A stretch of DNA of 64,000 nt from Triticum aestivum. Lineage: Eukaryota; Streptophyta; Magnoliopsida; Poales; Poaceae. The translations under genes and the position numbers were made by a program. The stretch is from NCBI RefSeq assembly GCF_018294505.1, contig NC_057814.1:40852341-40916340 (forward strand). The letters run 5' to 3'. The notes beneath the pieces are model-generated. The model was not told the origin of the DNA. It saw nothing but the letters and a program-made list of their open reading frames with translations, and searched no databases. This document shows, one piece after another, positions 10,795 to 21,652 of this stretch (positions are counted from its first letter, which is position 1; every line of letters starts with the position of its first letter).

Positions 10795-11165
10795 GGAGCG
10801 CCAACACCACACTAAGACCCAACACTCTAGAACACTAGGGCCGAGGCGGAGCAACCCGCATGTCTCCATGTGCACAACTCGTCGATGATCACTTCCAGAA
10901 CACCAGCAGGACCCTTCGAAACCCCGTCGATAATCCTATTGTTGCGTTCCTTCCACACGTCCCAGTGGACCAATATCACGGCGGCGTCGAAATCCTTCCT
11001 GAGCTGCTTTGGGGCACCTTTTCTAGTGAGTAGCTACCAGGTCTCTGTGCTAGATCATCGGTGCAGGGAACAGGGAAGGGCGGTCTCAGCCAAGCTCTGA
11101 AGCGTTGCCAGACCTCCAGTGTGAAGCTTCAATGAAGGAATAGGTGGCAGCATGATTCGCCGTAT
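10795..11165 (-). pseudogene. LINE ORF2 C-terminal fragment, opposite strand
   Basis: Minus-strand reading gives the end of a LINE zf-RVT region: ESCCHLFLH, FTLEVWQRFRAWL, then VWKERNNRIIDG and a tail RHAGCSALGPS. It is tail-to-tail with the plus-strand fragment at 9968-10760. Several stops and frameshifts; dead. Confidence 0.75.
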
Positions 11166-11527
11166 TGGCCGCAAAGCACCCATGCGCCTGAAGCATATGT
11201 TTTGACTATTCAAAACAAAAACAAAAAACACTTTGGAGGTGGCAAACTGTAAATAGTGTAACTAATATGAGTGTGAACTTTGTGCACCGTGATTTACTAT
11301 TGACAAATCACATATAGAAGTGAAGGTAGTAAACAAAAAATTAGACCCAGCAACTGATACATCATAGATCACGGTATCTTTGCTAAACTCTCTGAAATAC
11401 CTCTCCTACCAACGGCACTTTCCTGAAAGACTTGACATGAATCCTTTGGGTTTTGCCTCTATATGTTCAAAAGAATTTCACTACAATGGATGTTTTGGAC
11501 CGGTTTAGTTCAAACGGTCCGCAAGCC

Positions 11528-11590
11528 AATACCCTGACTAATATAGCACCCCTTCTAAATGAATAGCATTCAGGCTCATATTCTGGCACC
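11528..11590 (-). pseudogene. Remnant of IBA57 exon 4
   Basis: About 60 bp matching the minus-strand exon 4 segment that encodes [14 protein letters not shown]. The adjacent exon 5 counterpart is deleted here relative to the unit at 13035. Non-functional. Confidence 0.65.
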
Positions 11591-12638
11591 ATGGTCAATA
11601 GCCCAGTGGCATGGACTTCTCACCCCAATGCAACACAACTTGCTTTCTTCTAAATACATATGTTGTACACAGCTTGTCGTTTGAAATATATTCTGAAAAT
11701 ATATGTCAGTGAAAATATCTGCCCATTCACGGAACATGGGTCCTACGTGCACATGCTTCTACGAAATACATATGGTGTATACATGGGGGTGTTCAAATCT
11801 CCATGGCATTAATGCTCCAGCCGTCCAGATCCTTGGAACAGGTGTCCACTGTCACAATGCCAAACTGCATGAAGCATCCATGTCATGGTTGTTGCACCAT
11901 ATGGTATCGAACATTAATGTAATAGTGATCTTATTTATTCCATAGAAGAGAGATCATGCTCACTGTTCTCAAAGAAAAAAGTCAGCTTGTGTACCTTAGC
12001 CAAGCTAGGAGTATATATCAGTCGTGCTAGGTTCACATCAGCATGCCACACACGTAATATACAGAACTTCTGCACTTATTTAGAATTGAAACTATTTTTG
12101 TAATGCCAGTAAAACCCATTGGTATCATTGGATTAGGAAGCATCAGGATTTGCCATTATGCCTACCTAGTTTCCGTTTTTGGTGGTAAAAAATGGAGAAG
12201 TCCATCCTAGCCCTCTAATGAAGGATTAAGGGGATAACCAACCACTAATGGTGTGCGAAGCGCATGTGGAAGGGCACACATAAATAATGAAGTATACACG
12301 AGAAGCGCTCGAGCGGATGAAGGGACATCATTGTAATCCCAGCTTGAGGTGTAGTGGTTGCGTTATTGATAAAGTTCCCAAGCCTGTGGTCACTCGCCAT
12401 GGCGAAAGGCGCAAAGCATAGATATTTGTTTAATAAAAATACAATCTGAATCTAACGACTAGCACTATTGGATGGTGTGTGCCCCTCTTACCTTGGACAT
12501 CAAGCACTAACAAATCAAGTTGTAGTATTGTTCCGGTGCAGTGCAATTTCAGCTAATTAAGCATGACAGTAGAAGATACAATTAACTTAACTCCGAACGT
12601 GACTTACGCATGACTTTCTCACAAGAAAGAATATAATA

Positions 12639-12697
12639 CTCCCTTCATCCGGAATTACTTGTCGCAGAAATTGATGTATCTAGACGTACAGAGGGAG
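12639..12697. mobile_element. Short Stowaway-type MITE
   Basis: CTCCCTTCATCCGG at one end and GAGGGAG at the other, flanked by TA on both sides. An internally deleted Tc1/mariner-type MITE. A sister unit carries the equivalent at 52828-52881. Confidence 0.75.
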
Positions 12698-13034
12698 TAG
12701 ATGATACGACATTGAAGTATCGGTTTTGACAATTCAAAACAAAAAATGCATTTTGTAAGTGGCAAACTGTAAATAGGGTAACTAATATGAGTGTGAACTT
12801 TGTGCACCATGATTTATTCTTGACAAATCACATATACGAGTACAAGTGAAGGTAGTAAACAAGAATTTAGACCTGATACATCATAGAACGCAGTATCTTT
12901 GCTAAACTCTCTGAAATACCTCTCCTACTAACGGCACCTTCGAGAAAGACTTGATACAAGAATCCTTTGGGTTTTGCCTCTACAAGTTCAAAATAATTTC
13001 ACTACAATGGATATTTTGGACCAGGTTAGTTCAC

Positions 13035-13405
13035 AGGATCAAACCACAGCCCTCTGTTGTTCTAAAACTCGTGTCCAATCAGCCGACCACCAGCCCGGCA
13101 TAATCACATTCACCATCACATCCCTTTCGCTGATGGCGTGGTATGATTAGGTTTGCCTCCGTTCTTCTTCAAGCCGCAACAAACACATTCTGCGGCTGCC
13201 GAGAACGACAACGGTCTAGTCTGGCAATTAGGACGGGTAATTGCATAATTTAGCACAAAATTAATGCCTTTTATGATTTTCATCTGCGTACTCGCGATAC
13301 CGGTATTAGACACTTCCCGTTGACACCAAAGTACTGTGTCTGCGAGGCAATTCCCTGACTAATATAGCACCCATTCTAAATGAATAGCATTCAGGCTCAC
13401 ACTCT
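13035..13405 (-). pseudogene. Degenerate IBA57 exon 5-intron-exon 4 copy
   Basis: Minus-strand homology to exon 5 (13035-13222), intron 4 and exon 4 (about 13255-13405) of the gene at 58084-61118. The conserved order shows a genomic, not cDNA-derived, duplicate. Indels and substitutions remove any frame. Confidence 0.75.
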
Positions 13406-13941
13406 AGGTTCTAGTAAGATCGGGGTCAGATTATCCATTTGTAATTTTGATGAGTGAATATAAATCTTTTGTGGTTGACTAAATAAAAAAAGAAAAATAC
13501 TCTTTTAATAACTAATTTTTGCCGAGATTTACTGAAACTATCCTTATAGCCATACTATTATTAAGTGAAGAGGAAAGTGTCCCCCGCAAAAATAAAAGTG
13601 AAGAGGAAAGTGTATTGAACTCTGTGATGTACGTCCTCTTCATCCATGACATTCACATGACTAATTCAAGGACGCGACTTGACTGTAGGCTATCTCATAA
13701 TGTGATCACCTTACAACTACGATGTGGGCTTCAATTGACCTAGCAGACCTTCTATCAGGATTTTGTACACATGTGCTTTTTATGACAATGGTAGTTGCAC
13801 CATACATTATCGGACGTTTATGTAATGCTGTTCTTTAGTTCTTAATCATTTAAGCGTGACAATAGAGATGGAACATGCTCATATATAGTTTGTGAAGAAG
13901 CCATCAAGCTATCTGCATAACTGTGCGGGCAAGGAGTGGAG

Positions 13942-14182
13942 TGTTGGAATAATCCAAACATGTCCAAGTTGTGGTTAGGATTAGTAGTGTGATCAGGGTC
14001 GCCGGTGATTAGTTTAGGCAACGTTAAGTTCCTGTCTGTGTACAAGGTTAAGCGCTAGTCTGTGTACTAGTCGGTTTCCAATAGAGTTGTGTTAGGCCGT
14101 GTCCTAGATTAAATAGGTTTAGGATTGGTGTTTGGAGTCGGCTAGTCTAGCCTGGTCCGGGGTCCAGGTTGATGCATATATA
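13942..14182 (+). repeat. 5' LTR of small Copia, first 241 bp
   Basis: Starts TGTTGGAATAATCC and breaks off at ...GATGCATATATA, where the Helitron terminus CTAG begins. Matches the first 241 bp of the 3' LTR (46366 onward). Confidence 0.93.
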
Positions 14183-14209
14183 CTAGATCGGAATCGCGCC
14201 TTGGCGCGA
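14183..14209 (-). other. Helitron 3' terminus: hairpin plus CTAG
   Basis: Reading the minus strand, the stem TCGCGCC (14209-14203) and GGCGCGA (14200-14194) with an AA loop is followed by TTCCGAT and CTAG (14186-14183), then T. This fits the rolling-circle termination signal of Helitrons. Confidence 0.85.
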
Positions 14210-16321
14210 GGGTGACGGTCCCAACGACGTGGCCAAGCGGGTAAAGATCAGATGCTATGATGCATTAGTAGAAAGGATAGTAAGTGCAGCTTGCCGCTCC
14301 CCACCTGATCCAATTGTATCCAGCCCAGTAATACTCGTATAGAATATATACACATATGCTCACCTGATAATACCTAATATATATATTTTAAGTACACCGA
14401 AATCAAAATCATCAGTAAAGAATAATTAAGAAGACAATCGATAGCAACTATAACAAGCATTGTATATATACTTATATATTCATTGATAACATGTTTCAGG
14501 ATGGGCATGTACATTGGGCAAGATTCAGTACAACTATCAATCCACTGACAGGAAATAATGTTCATCTAAGGTTGTCTGAATTTCAGTTTCACATAAATAT
14601 ATATTTACTAAAAGATTTCCACTATTTGCACGAGAAGGCATCGTAAATTGTCCTCGAATGCGTTATTTATGTCAAGCCAGGATGAAGGGGATCAGGCAAT
14701 CAAAGATTCAGTAGCATAGAAGTTCGACATGAATATATGCTCACTAAAAGACTTCCACTGTTTGCACCAGAAGGCGCCAAATATGGCCACCAACTGTGTT
14801 CTTCCCTCCGAGCTCTCTCACGGTCCTCTTAAATTGGTACTTCTTGTCAATACCCAGCCGGCTGTTTAGATTTCCTTGCGAATGTGGCTTTCTGAGTAAT
14901 CAATCATACAAACTGTCAGTTTTGTTTAAAGGAGAAACAACAATTACCGAACAGAAGACTCAGGCTAAAGTGAAACATCATGCATTTAGTGCAGAGCAGC
15001 CATGACAAACAGAGTGGTGCATGTCTATTAAGCAAGGAATGGCAATGTGTGCTATATACTAATCCAATAGATTCCGATCCATAAGCAGTCATAACAAATA
15101 GAGGTGGGAATTAACACCTTCATCGTCATTGATCTGTATGCGGTCATTGATGTTTGCTCCCTTCATCCTACATTTGTCATTTGAGTTTCATAACTGTCTG
15201 AATCACATGAGCTATCTACCTATTGTATTATTGCACAATGTAGTTGATATTGGATTCACTTGCTGGTACAAATGTAAACACAACCTTGCTGTAATTATTT
15301 AGATACCATAGTTACTTGCATAAGTAAATCCATTTATCTAAAAATGTATAAAGCCACGAACAAGGATGTCTCTTGTCCACTTACAAAAAGGCTACTACGG
15401 TGCTTCTCACCAAGATATGGTCACCCTAGTGAGTCAATCACAGCTCTTATCACTTGAAATAAAGACCATGAATCACAACGCGATTCAGGATTAAGGTACT
15501 AAAACATTCACACTGATTTAGATAATACAAAAGGGTGAACGGATACCTTAGGTGTACATATTCAAAGCACTTAACCAATCGGATACTTAGAAAATCTGTA
15601 GAAAGCAAATCATAATCACACCTACATGAGAAGAAATTAAGCAGTCTTTTAAGCACACTCTCTGAAAATCAGTGCTAACGATTTTAAATTCTGACATAAC
15701 ACACATGGATGGGGCATAGCTTGTGACACTGCAAGATATGGTAAGTACAGATTGCGACAATTGTCAAAAAAACATTTGTACACGCACCATTTAATTTGGA
15801 CAACATTCTAGTACATTAACATTTGTTCAAGAGAAGGAGCAAGACAAAATGGAGGGAGTGACCTTCTAAAAAATGGAGGGACTGGTTACTAAGGAGCAGT
15901 ACCTACCTTGAGACCAGGATGGAGGAAAAAATTGCATGGTACATAGAACTGCATGGTAGCAGGACAAAATTATGATGGGCCAGATCTGCCAGCTACCAAC
16001 AAAATATGTATAGACAATCCAGATCCCAAACAATTGAGGTGGTCTTCAAATCAGTATGTCTTTTCTGCCTGGAGAAAAGAAAAAGGAATAATATTACTAC
16101 AATAAGCTGAAAGATCAGAAGAATATAGTCTATTTGCAAACTTTGGTCCTCAGCAATTCAAAAGCACATCTTATATTTAATTTCTTGTCGGGCTTATAAC
16201 TTGAAGTATTTTACTTAAACACAAGAATATAAGAGAACTATATGCTACAAGGTTATGGGAAGATAAAGCAATAAAGTAGGCGGCAACATATTAAAGATTA
16301 AAATATAATCAAACATGTCAC
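14210..16321. other. Helitron 3' interior, mostly AT-rich non-coding
   Basis: No long frame and no recognisable repeat family. Probably intron or downstream sequence captured with the AAR2 fragment, plus Helitron filler. The only coding-like stretch is near 14770-14891. Confidence 0.5.
14744..14891 (-). other. Exon-like stretch, possible third captured fragment
   Basis: A minus-strand splice-acceptor-like ACTCAG is followed at 14891 by an open frame reading GNLNSRLGIDKKYQF then KRTVRELGGKNTVGG, stopping at TAG 14746-14744. Residue composition looks coding, and it has the same orientation as the HIRA and AAR2 pieces. I do not recognise the protein, and it does not match the AAR2 regions I know. 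Confidence 0.35.
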
Positions 16322-17586
16322 CTCCTCTTCTAATAGTGTCAGTAGTCTATCCTCTTGAGCATGCCATCTTCGAACAACCACCTGGAAATATCAGGCAGGA
16401 GATGAGTACATGTAAACAAGCAATTGTGTGTAATTATCAAAATTCTGACAGCTAAGACCGCTCGAAATTTCCAACACAGTATGAAAATCTTTGTTTGGCT
16501 CTTCTCTTTCCAAGTATAGTACATCTTCCAGGTGCATTGTTTTCTTAACTATTTTTCACCCACCACTCTATAGACAGGAAATGTGAATCTTGATACATAA
16601 ATACACATGAGCACTATTTGTTATCTGATTCAGACTCGGATATACATGTAACTGTTGTTTAAGAAGTTATAGCATCAGTTCTGGAGAAAACTCAAACTAT
16701 AGTACACAATAAAAGGGGACATATAAACCAGAGTACTTCAAAGGTGATGAACTTGATTTGGAATAGGGGCAAGTACCTGAGACGGGTGGGTAGTAAGGAA
16801 GAATCCAACAGTAGGCACAAACTCATTCCCGTGCCTAAAAGGATTGCAGACAGTGGAGAAGCAATCAGTGGCATATCATATTGCATCACAGAATGGCATC
16901 ATCCATAACCGAACAACGTTAATCATTAGAACATGTGGAAAATGCGAGTGAAATGAACAAATTATGCAATGAACTTTCACAAACCTAAACAGTAGACAAC
17001 AACTTTTTCAAGATGTCTCAGAAACAAGTTAAGGGGTCAAACAGAAGAGGAAAAAACGCAAGGCAGCATGATGTTGCTAATCTAGAACTACTCCACAAAG
17101 CAAGTTTGGATCTACTCTCAGATCAACTTGTAAATACAGGCATATAGCGGTTTTGCTTCATATCTAGACTCTAGTGTATTCTTGCCGAAATCACTGATAC
17201 TTGTCTAGCAGATGATGTACAGCGGCTAAAAATTTCAAAGATGCTAGAAGCACTTATGCATCCGAAATCACTAAAAGGGTTGCCCGTATTATTGGTAAAA
17301 AATGTTTTCTACCAGCTGGGGGAGCAGTAGTGGAGGAAACGCGGGCCTGGGGGCACCATCTTGATCCCTCTGAACCTGGGGCCGACCGAGAACACCTGAA
17401 GCAGCAGTCAATCTCTCGAATCAATCAAATCGAAGCAAAGCATGGCAAGATAGACAGGGCATAACCAAAAGTGGCGTGGTGGCCAGTGCGAGGCGCAATG
17501 GTGACGTACCTGGGTGTCGACCCCGAGTACGGTGTGCTGGGGCACGTCGAGGAGCACGCCAGCTCCATGGCCGCCTCGGGGTCCAT
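16322..17586 (-). pseudogene. AAR2: AAR2 5' gene fragment (captured by Helitron)
   Basis: Four minus-strand exons with splice signals: 17510-17586, 17313-17395, 16777-16834, 16322-16381. They read MDPEAAMEL, then (after a frame change) VLLDVPQHTVLGVDTQ, then VFSVGPRFRGIKMVPPGP, then HGNEFVPTVGFFLTTHPSQ, then VVVRRWHAQEDRLL. This order and the GIKMxPPG motif are the N-terminal part of AAR2, the factor that holds Prp8 during U5 snRNP assembly. Exon 1 has lost bases between MEL and VLLD, shifting the frame, and everything after the RWHAQE exon is missing. It is a broken, truncated copy inside the Helitron, downstream of the HIRA piece in Helitron orientation. The functional AAR2 must be elsewhere in the genome. 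Confidence 0.82.
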
Positions 17587-17736
17587 CCCCGCTGCCACAC
17601 CTGCCCCTCTGCTCCCCATGCCAACACTGCCCGATGCAGATATCCACAACCCCAACGGCGCCTGCGCTTCTCCCTTTTGTGCAGCTGCATGAGGAAAGAT
17701 ACAAAACGACTGCCTCAGGTGAATATAGATATAATT

Positions 17737-19302
17737 GATACGTCTCCAACGTATCTATAATTTTTTATTGTTCCATGCTATTATATTATCTGTTTTAGAT
17801 GTTTAATGGGCTTTATCATACACTTTTATATTATTTTTGGGACTAACCTATTAACCAGAGGCCCATCCCAGATTGCTGTTTTTTTGCCTATTTTAGTGTT
17901 TCGCAAAAAAAGAATATCAAACGGAGTCCAAATGGAATGAAACCTTCGGGAACGTGATTTTCGGAACAAACGAGGAGGTCAAGGCATCAACGAGGAGGCC
18001 ACGAGGCAGGGGGCGCGCCTAGCCCCCCTGGGCGTGCCCTCCACCCTGGTGGGCCCCTCGTAGCTCCACCGACCTACTTCTTCCTCCTATATATACCTAC
18101 GGACCCCGAAAACATCCAGGAGCACCACGAAACCCTATTTCCACCGTCGCAACCTTCTGTACCCATCAGGTCCCATCTTGGGGCCTTTTCCGGCGCTCCG
18201 CCGGAGGGGGCATTGATCACGGAGGGCTTCTATATCAACACCATAGCCTCTCCGATGATGTGTGAGTAGTTTACCTCAGACCTTCGGGTCCATAGTTATT
18301 AGCTAGATGGCTTCTTCTCTCTCATTGGATCTCAATACAAAGTTCTCCTCAATCTTCTTGGAGATCTATTCGATGTAATCTTCTTTTGCGGTGTGTTTGT
18401 TGAGATCCGATAAATTGTGGGTTTATGATCAAGATTATCTATGAACAATATTTGAATCTCCTCTGAATTCTTTTATGTATGATTGGTTATCTTTGCAAGT
18501 CTCTTCGAATTATCAGTTTGGTTTGGCCTACTAGATTGATCTTTCTTGCAATGGGAGAAGTGCTTAGCTTTGGGTTCAATCTTGCGGTGCTCGATCCCAG
18601 TGACAGTAGGGGAAACGACACGTAGTGTATTGTTTCCATCGAGGATAAAAAGATGGGGTTTATATCATATTGCTTGAGTTTATCCCTCTACATCATGTCA
18701 TCTTACCTAATGCGTTACTCTGTTCTTATGAACTTAATACTCTAGATGCATGCTGGATAGCGGTCGATGTGTGGAGTAATAGTAGTAGATGCAGGCAGGA
18801 GTCGGTTTACTTGTCGCGGACGTGATGCCTATATACATGATCATACCTAGATATTCTCATAACTATGCTCAATTCTATCAATTGCTCGACAGTAATTTGT
18901 TCACCCACCGTAATACTTATGCTATCTTGAGAGAAGCCACTAGTGAAACCTATGGCCCCCGGGTCTATTTTCCATCATATTAATCTCCCGTCAACTAGTT
19001 ATTTCTGTCGCCGTTTATTTTGCTTTCTTTACATTTAGTCTTTATCATAAAAATACCAAAAATATTATCTTATCATCTCTATCAGATCTCACTTTTGCAA
19101 GTGGCCGTGAAGGGCTTGACAACCCCTTTATCGCATTGGTTGCAAGGTTCTTATTTGTTTGTGTAGGTGCGTGGGACTTGCGTGTGGCCTCCTACTGGAT
19201 TGATACCTTGGTTCTCAAAAACTGAGGGAAATACTTACGCTAGTTTGCTGCATCACCCTTTCCTCTTCAAGGGAAAACCAACGCTGTGCTCAAGAGGAAG
19301 CA
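17737..19302 (+). repeat. 5' LTR of Athila-like element
   Basis: 1566 bp, with TATA-like TATATATA near 18089. It lacks about 22 bp present in the 3' LTR just after GGAACAAACG (near 40798). Confidence 0.93.
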
Positions 19303-19313
19303 AGAAGGATTTC

Positions 19314-19331
19314 TGGCGCCGTTGCCGGGGA
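19314..19331 (+). other. Primer-binding site, tRNA-Asp type
   Basis: TGGCGCCGTTGCCGGGGA, 11 bp after the 5' LTR, as in Athila-type elements. Confidence 0.85.
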
Positions 19332-19526
19332 GCCTACGCACAAGTCAAGACATACCAAGTACCCATCACAAAATCTTATCCCTCGCATTACATTATTTGC
19401 CATTTGCCTCTCGTTTTCCTCTCCCTCACTTCACCTTTGCGTTTGCCTTTTCTTCGCCCTCCTTCCGTTCGATCTTGTGTTACCATGTGCCTTCTTTTTG
19501 CTTGCATCTTCGCTTGCTAAAAGTTT

Positions 19527-20360
19527 ATGGATCCTCATCCGCTTGCTAATCTTTTTAAGAGATCCAATTACGATGAACCAATTGCTAGTTAGTTTTGTGC
19601 ACTAGATTATCTTTATGAAGTTTTGCTTGAAATTCATTAATCTGAAAATTGTGATGAAGAAATTTATGAAGAGATTCACGATAGCTCCTTGAATAAAAAG
19701 CATGATCGCAATGATTTTACTATAAATTCTCTTGATTTCAATTGTGCTAATAATATGCAAAACCCTAAGCTTGGGGATGCTAGTTTTGCTATGTCTACTA
19801 CTTGTTGCAATGATCATGATTGGGGTGATTCTTCTTATGATCTTGAAACTTTATTCAAGCCCCATGATGAATATGAGATTGATAATAATGTTTGCAATAA
19901 TACTGGAAGTGGGTTTGGAAGAGTGTCGACTTTAGATCCCACATATTTGGAGAATGTTCAATCTTATGAATTTTTTTATAAAAGTGGGTTTGGAGAGGTC
20001 ATGACTTTAGTTAATGATAATCCCACTACTTTGGAAGAGTGTCAATTTTGCATGCATGTGGATCATGTTGAGAATATGTTATGTGATAGCTATTTTGTTG
20101 AATTTTCCTATGATCCTACATGTAATTATTATAAGAGAGGAAAATATGGTTGTAGAAATTTTAATCTTACTAAATTACCTCTCGTCATGTTGAGATTGCT
20201 ATCGTCTCTTTCTTTTTCCTTGCATATGCTAATTTTTGCTTGCTATGACAATTTGTTTGCTTATAAAATGAATATGCATAGGAAATATGTTAGACTTAGA
20301 TGTGTTTGTCACGTGTTTCATGATGCTCTCTTTGCGCTTCAATTCTTGTCTTTCATGTGA
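19527..20360 (+). pseudogene. Unknown-function ORF of the Athila-like element (degenerate)
   Basis: ATG 19527 opens MDPHPLANLFKRSNYDEPI. In-frame stops at 19590-19592 and 19638-19640 interrupt it, then a 223-codon frame runs to TGA 20358-20360. The body contains NMQNPKLGDASFAM, two GFG(R/E)V repeats (SGFGRVSTL, SGFGEVMTL) each followed by PT.LE and a cysteine-histidine-bearing segment, then CNYYKRGKYGCRNF. The C-terminus has two hydrophobic stretches (near PLVMLRLLSSLSF and the final VCHVFHDALF region) that could be membrane segments. No gag, protease or polymerase motif. I recall the same ORF type from other copies of this family, but its function is not known to me. Stops make this copy non-functional at full length. 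Confidence 0.6.
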
Positions 20361-21652
20361 GCATCACCGAAATCTCAATGCCTAGCTAGGGGCGTTAAAC
20401 GATAGCGCTTGTTGGGAGGCAACCCAATTTTATTTTAGTTCTTTGCTTTTTGGTTCTGTTTAGGAATAAATAATTCATCTAACCTCTGGTTAGATCGTTT
20501 TTGTGTTTTAATTAGTGTTTGTGTGAAGTAAAACCGTTAGGATAACCTACGGTGATAGTTATTTGATCTTGCTGTAAAAAACAGAAACTTTGCGCGCACG
20601 AGATTAGTTTTCATAATTCACAGGAACGTGATTTTCAGTTGATTGTTTTTGCAGTAGATCAATAAACAAATTATCTAGGACTTCCTAATTTGGTAGAATT
20701 TTTTAGGTTCCAGAAGTTTGCGTTAGATACAGATTACTACAGACTGTTCTGGTTTTGACAGATTCTGTTTTTCGTGTGTTGTTTGCTTATTTTGATGAAT
20801 CTATGGCTAGTAAAAGAGCTTATAAACCATAGAGAAGTTGGAATACATTAGGTTTAACACCAATATAAATAAAGAATGAGTTCATTACAGTATCTTAAAG
20901 TGGTGGTTTGTTTTATTTCGCTAACGGAGCTTATGAGATTTTCTGTTGAGTTTTGTGTTGTGAAGTTTTCAAGTTTTGGGTAAGGATTTGATGGATTATG
21001 GAACAAAGAGTGGCAAGAGCCTAAGCTTGGGGATGCCCATGGCACCCCAAGTTAAAATTCAAGGACAACCAAAAGCCTAAGCTTGGGGATGCCCCGGAAG
21101 CCATCCCTCTTTCGTCTTCGTCTATCGATCGGTAACTTTACTTGGAGCTATATTTTTATTCACCACATGATATGTGTTTTGCTTGGAGCGTCTAGTATGA
21201 TTTGAGTCTTTTCTTTTTAGTTTTCCACAATCATCCTTGCTGTACACACCTTTTGAGAGAGACACACATGATTCGGAATTTATTAGAATACTCTATGTGC
21301 TTCACTTATATCTTTTGAGCTATATAGTTTTTGCTCTAGTGCTTCACTTATATCTTTTAGAGCACGGTGGTGGTTTTATTTTATAGAAATTATTCATCTC
21401 TCATGCTTCACTTATATTATTTTGAGAGTCTTTTAGAACAGCATGGTATTTTGCTTTGATTGAAATTAGTCCTAAAGTAATAGGCATCCAAGATAGGTAT
21501 AATAAAAACTATCATATAAAGTGCATTGAATACTATGAGAAGTTTGATGCTTGATGATTGTTTTGAGATATGAGGATGGTAATATTAGAGTCATGCTAGT
21601 TGAGTAATTATGAATTTGAGGAATACTTGTGTTGAAGTTTGTGATTCCCGTA
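20361..21652. other. Athila-like element internal non-coding region
   Basis: AT-rich. Contains AGCCTAAGCTTGGGGATGCC twice (about 21010 and 21070) and a repeated GTGCTTCACTTATATCTTTT motif between 21290 and 21420. No gene seen. Ends at the TSD ccgta (21648-21652) of the Maximus insertion. Confidence 0.7.

Larger units (their letters stand above)
11200..13941. repeat. Degenerate IBA57-tail repeat array, left part
   Basis: Two partial units (about 11205-11640 and 12700-13900) resemble the 3' flank and last exons of the IBA57 gene (57724-58564). The intervening 11640-12700 resembles 51780-52880. The stretch 11640-13400 as a whole is a diverged duplicate of 51780-53880. It ends at the TSD tggag (13937-13941) and its continuation is at 46774, across the nested insertion. 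No intact coding sequence. Confidence 0.8.

Noticed and set aside
17408..17760. Several overlapping frames of 70-113 codons around 17500
   Set aside because: Shadows of AAR2 exon 1 and its leader; the exon structure explains the coding signal.
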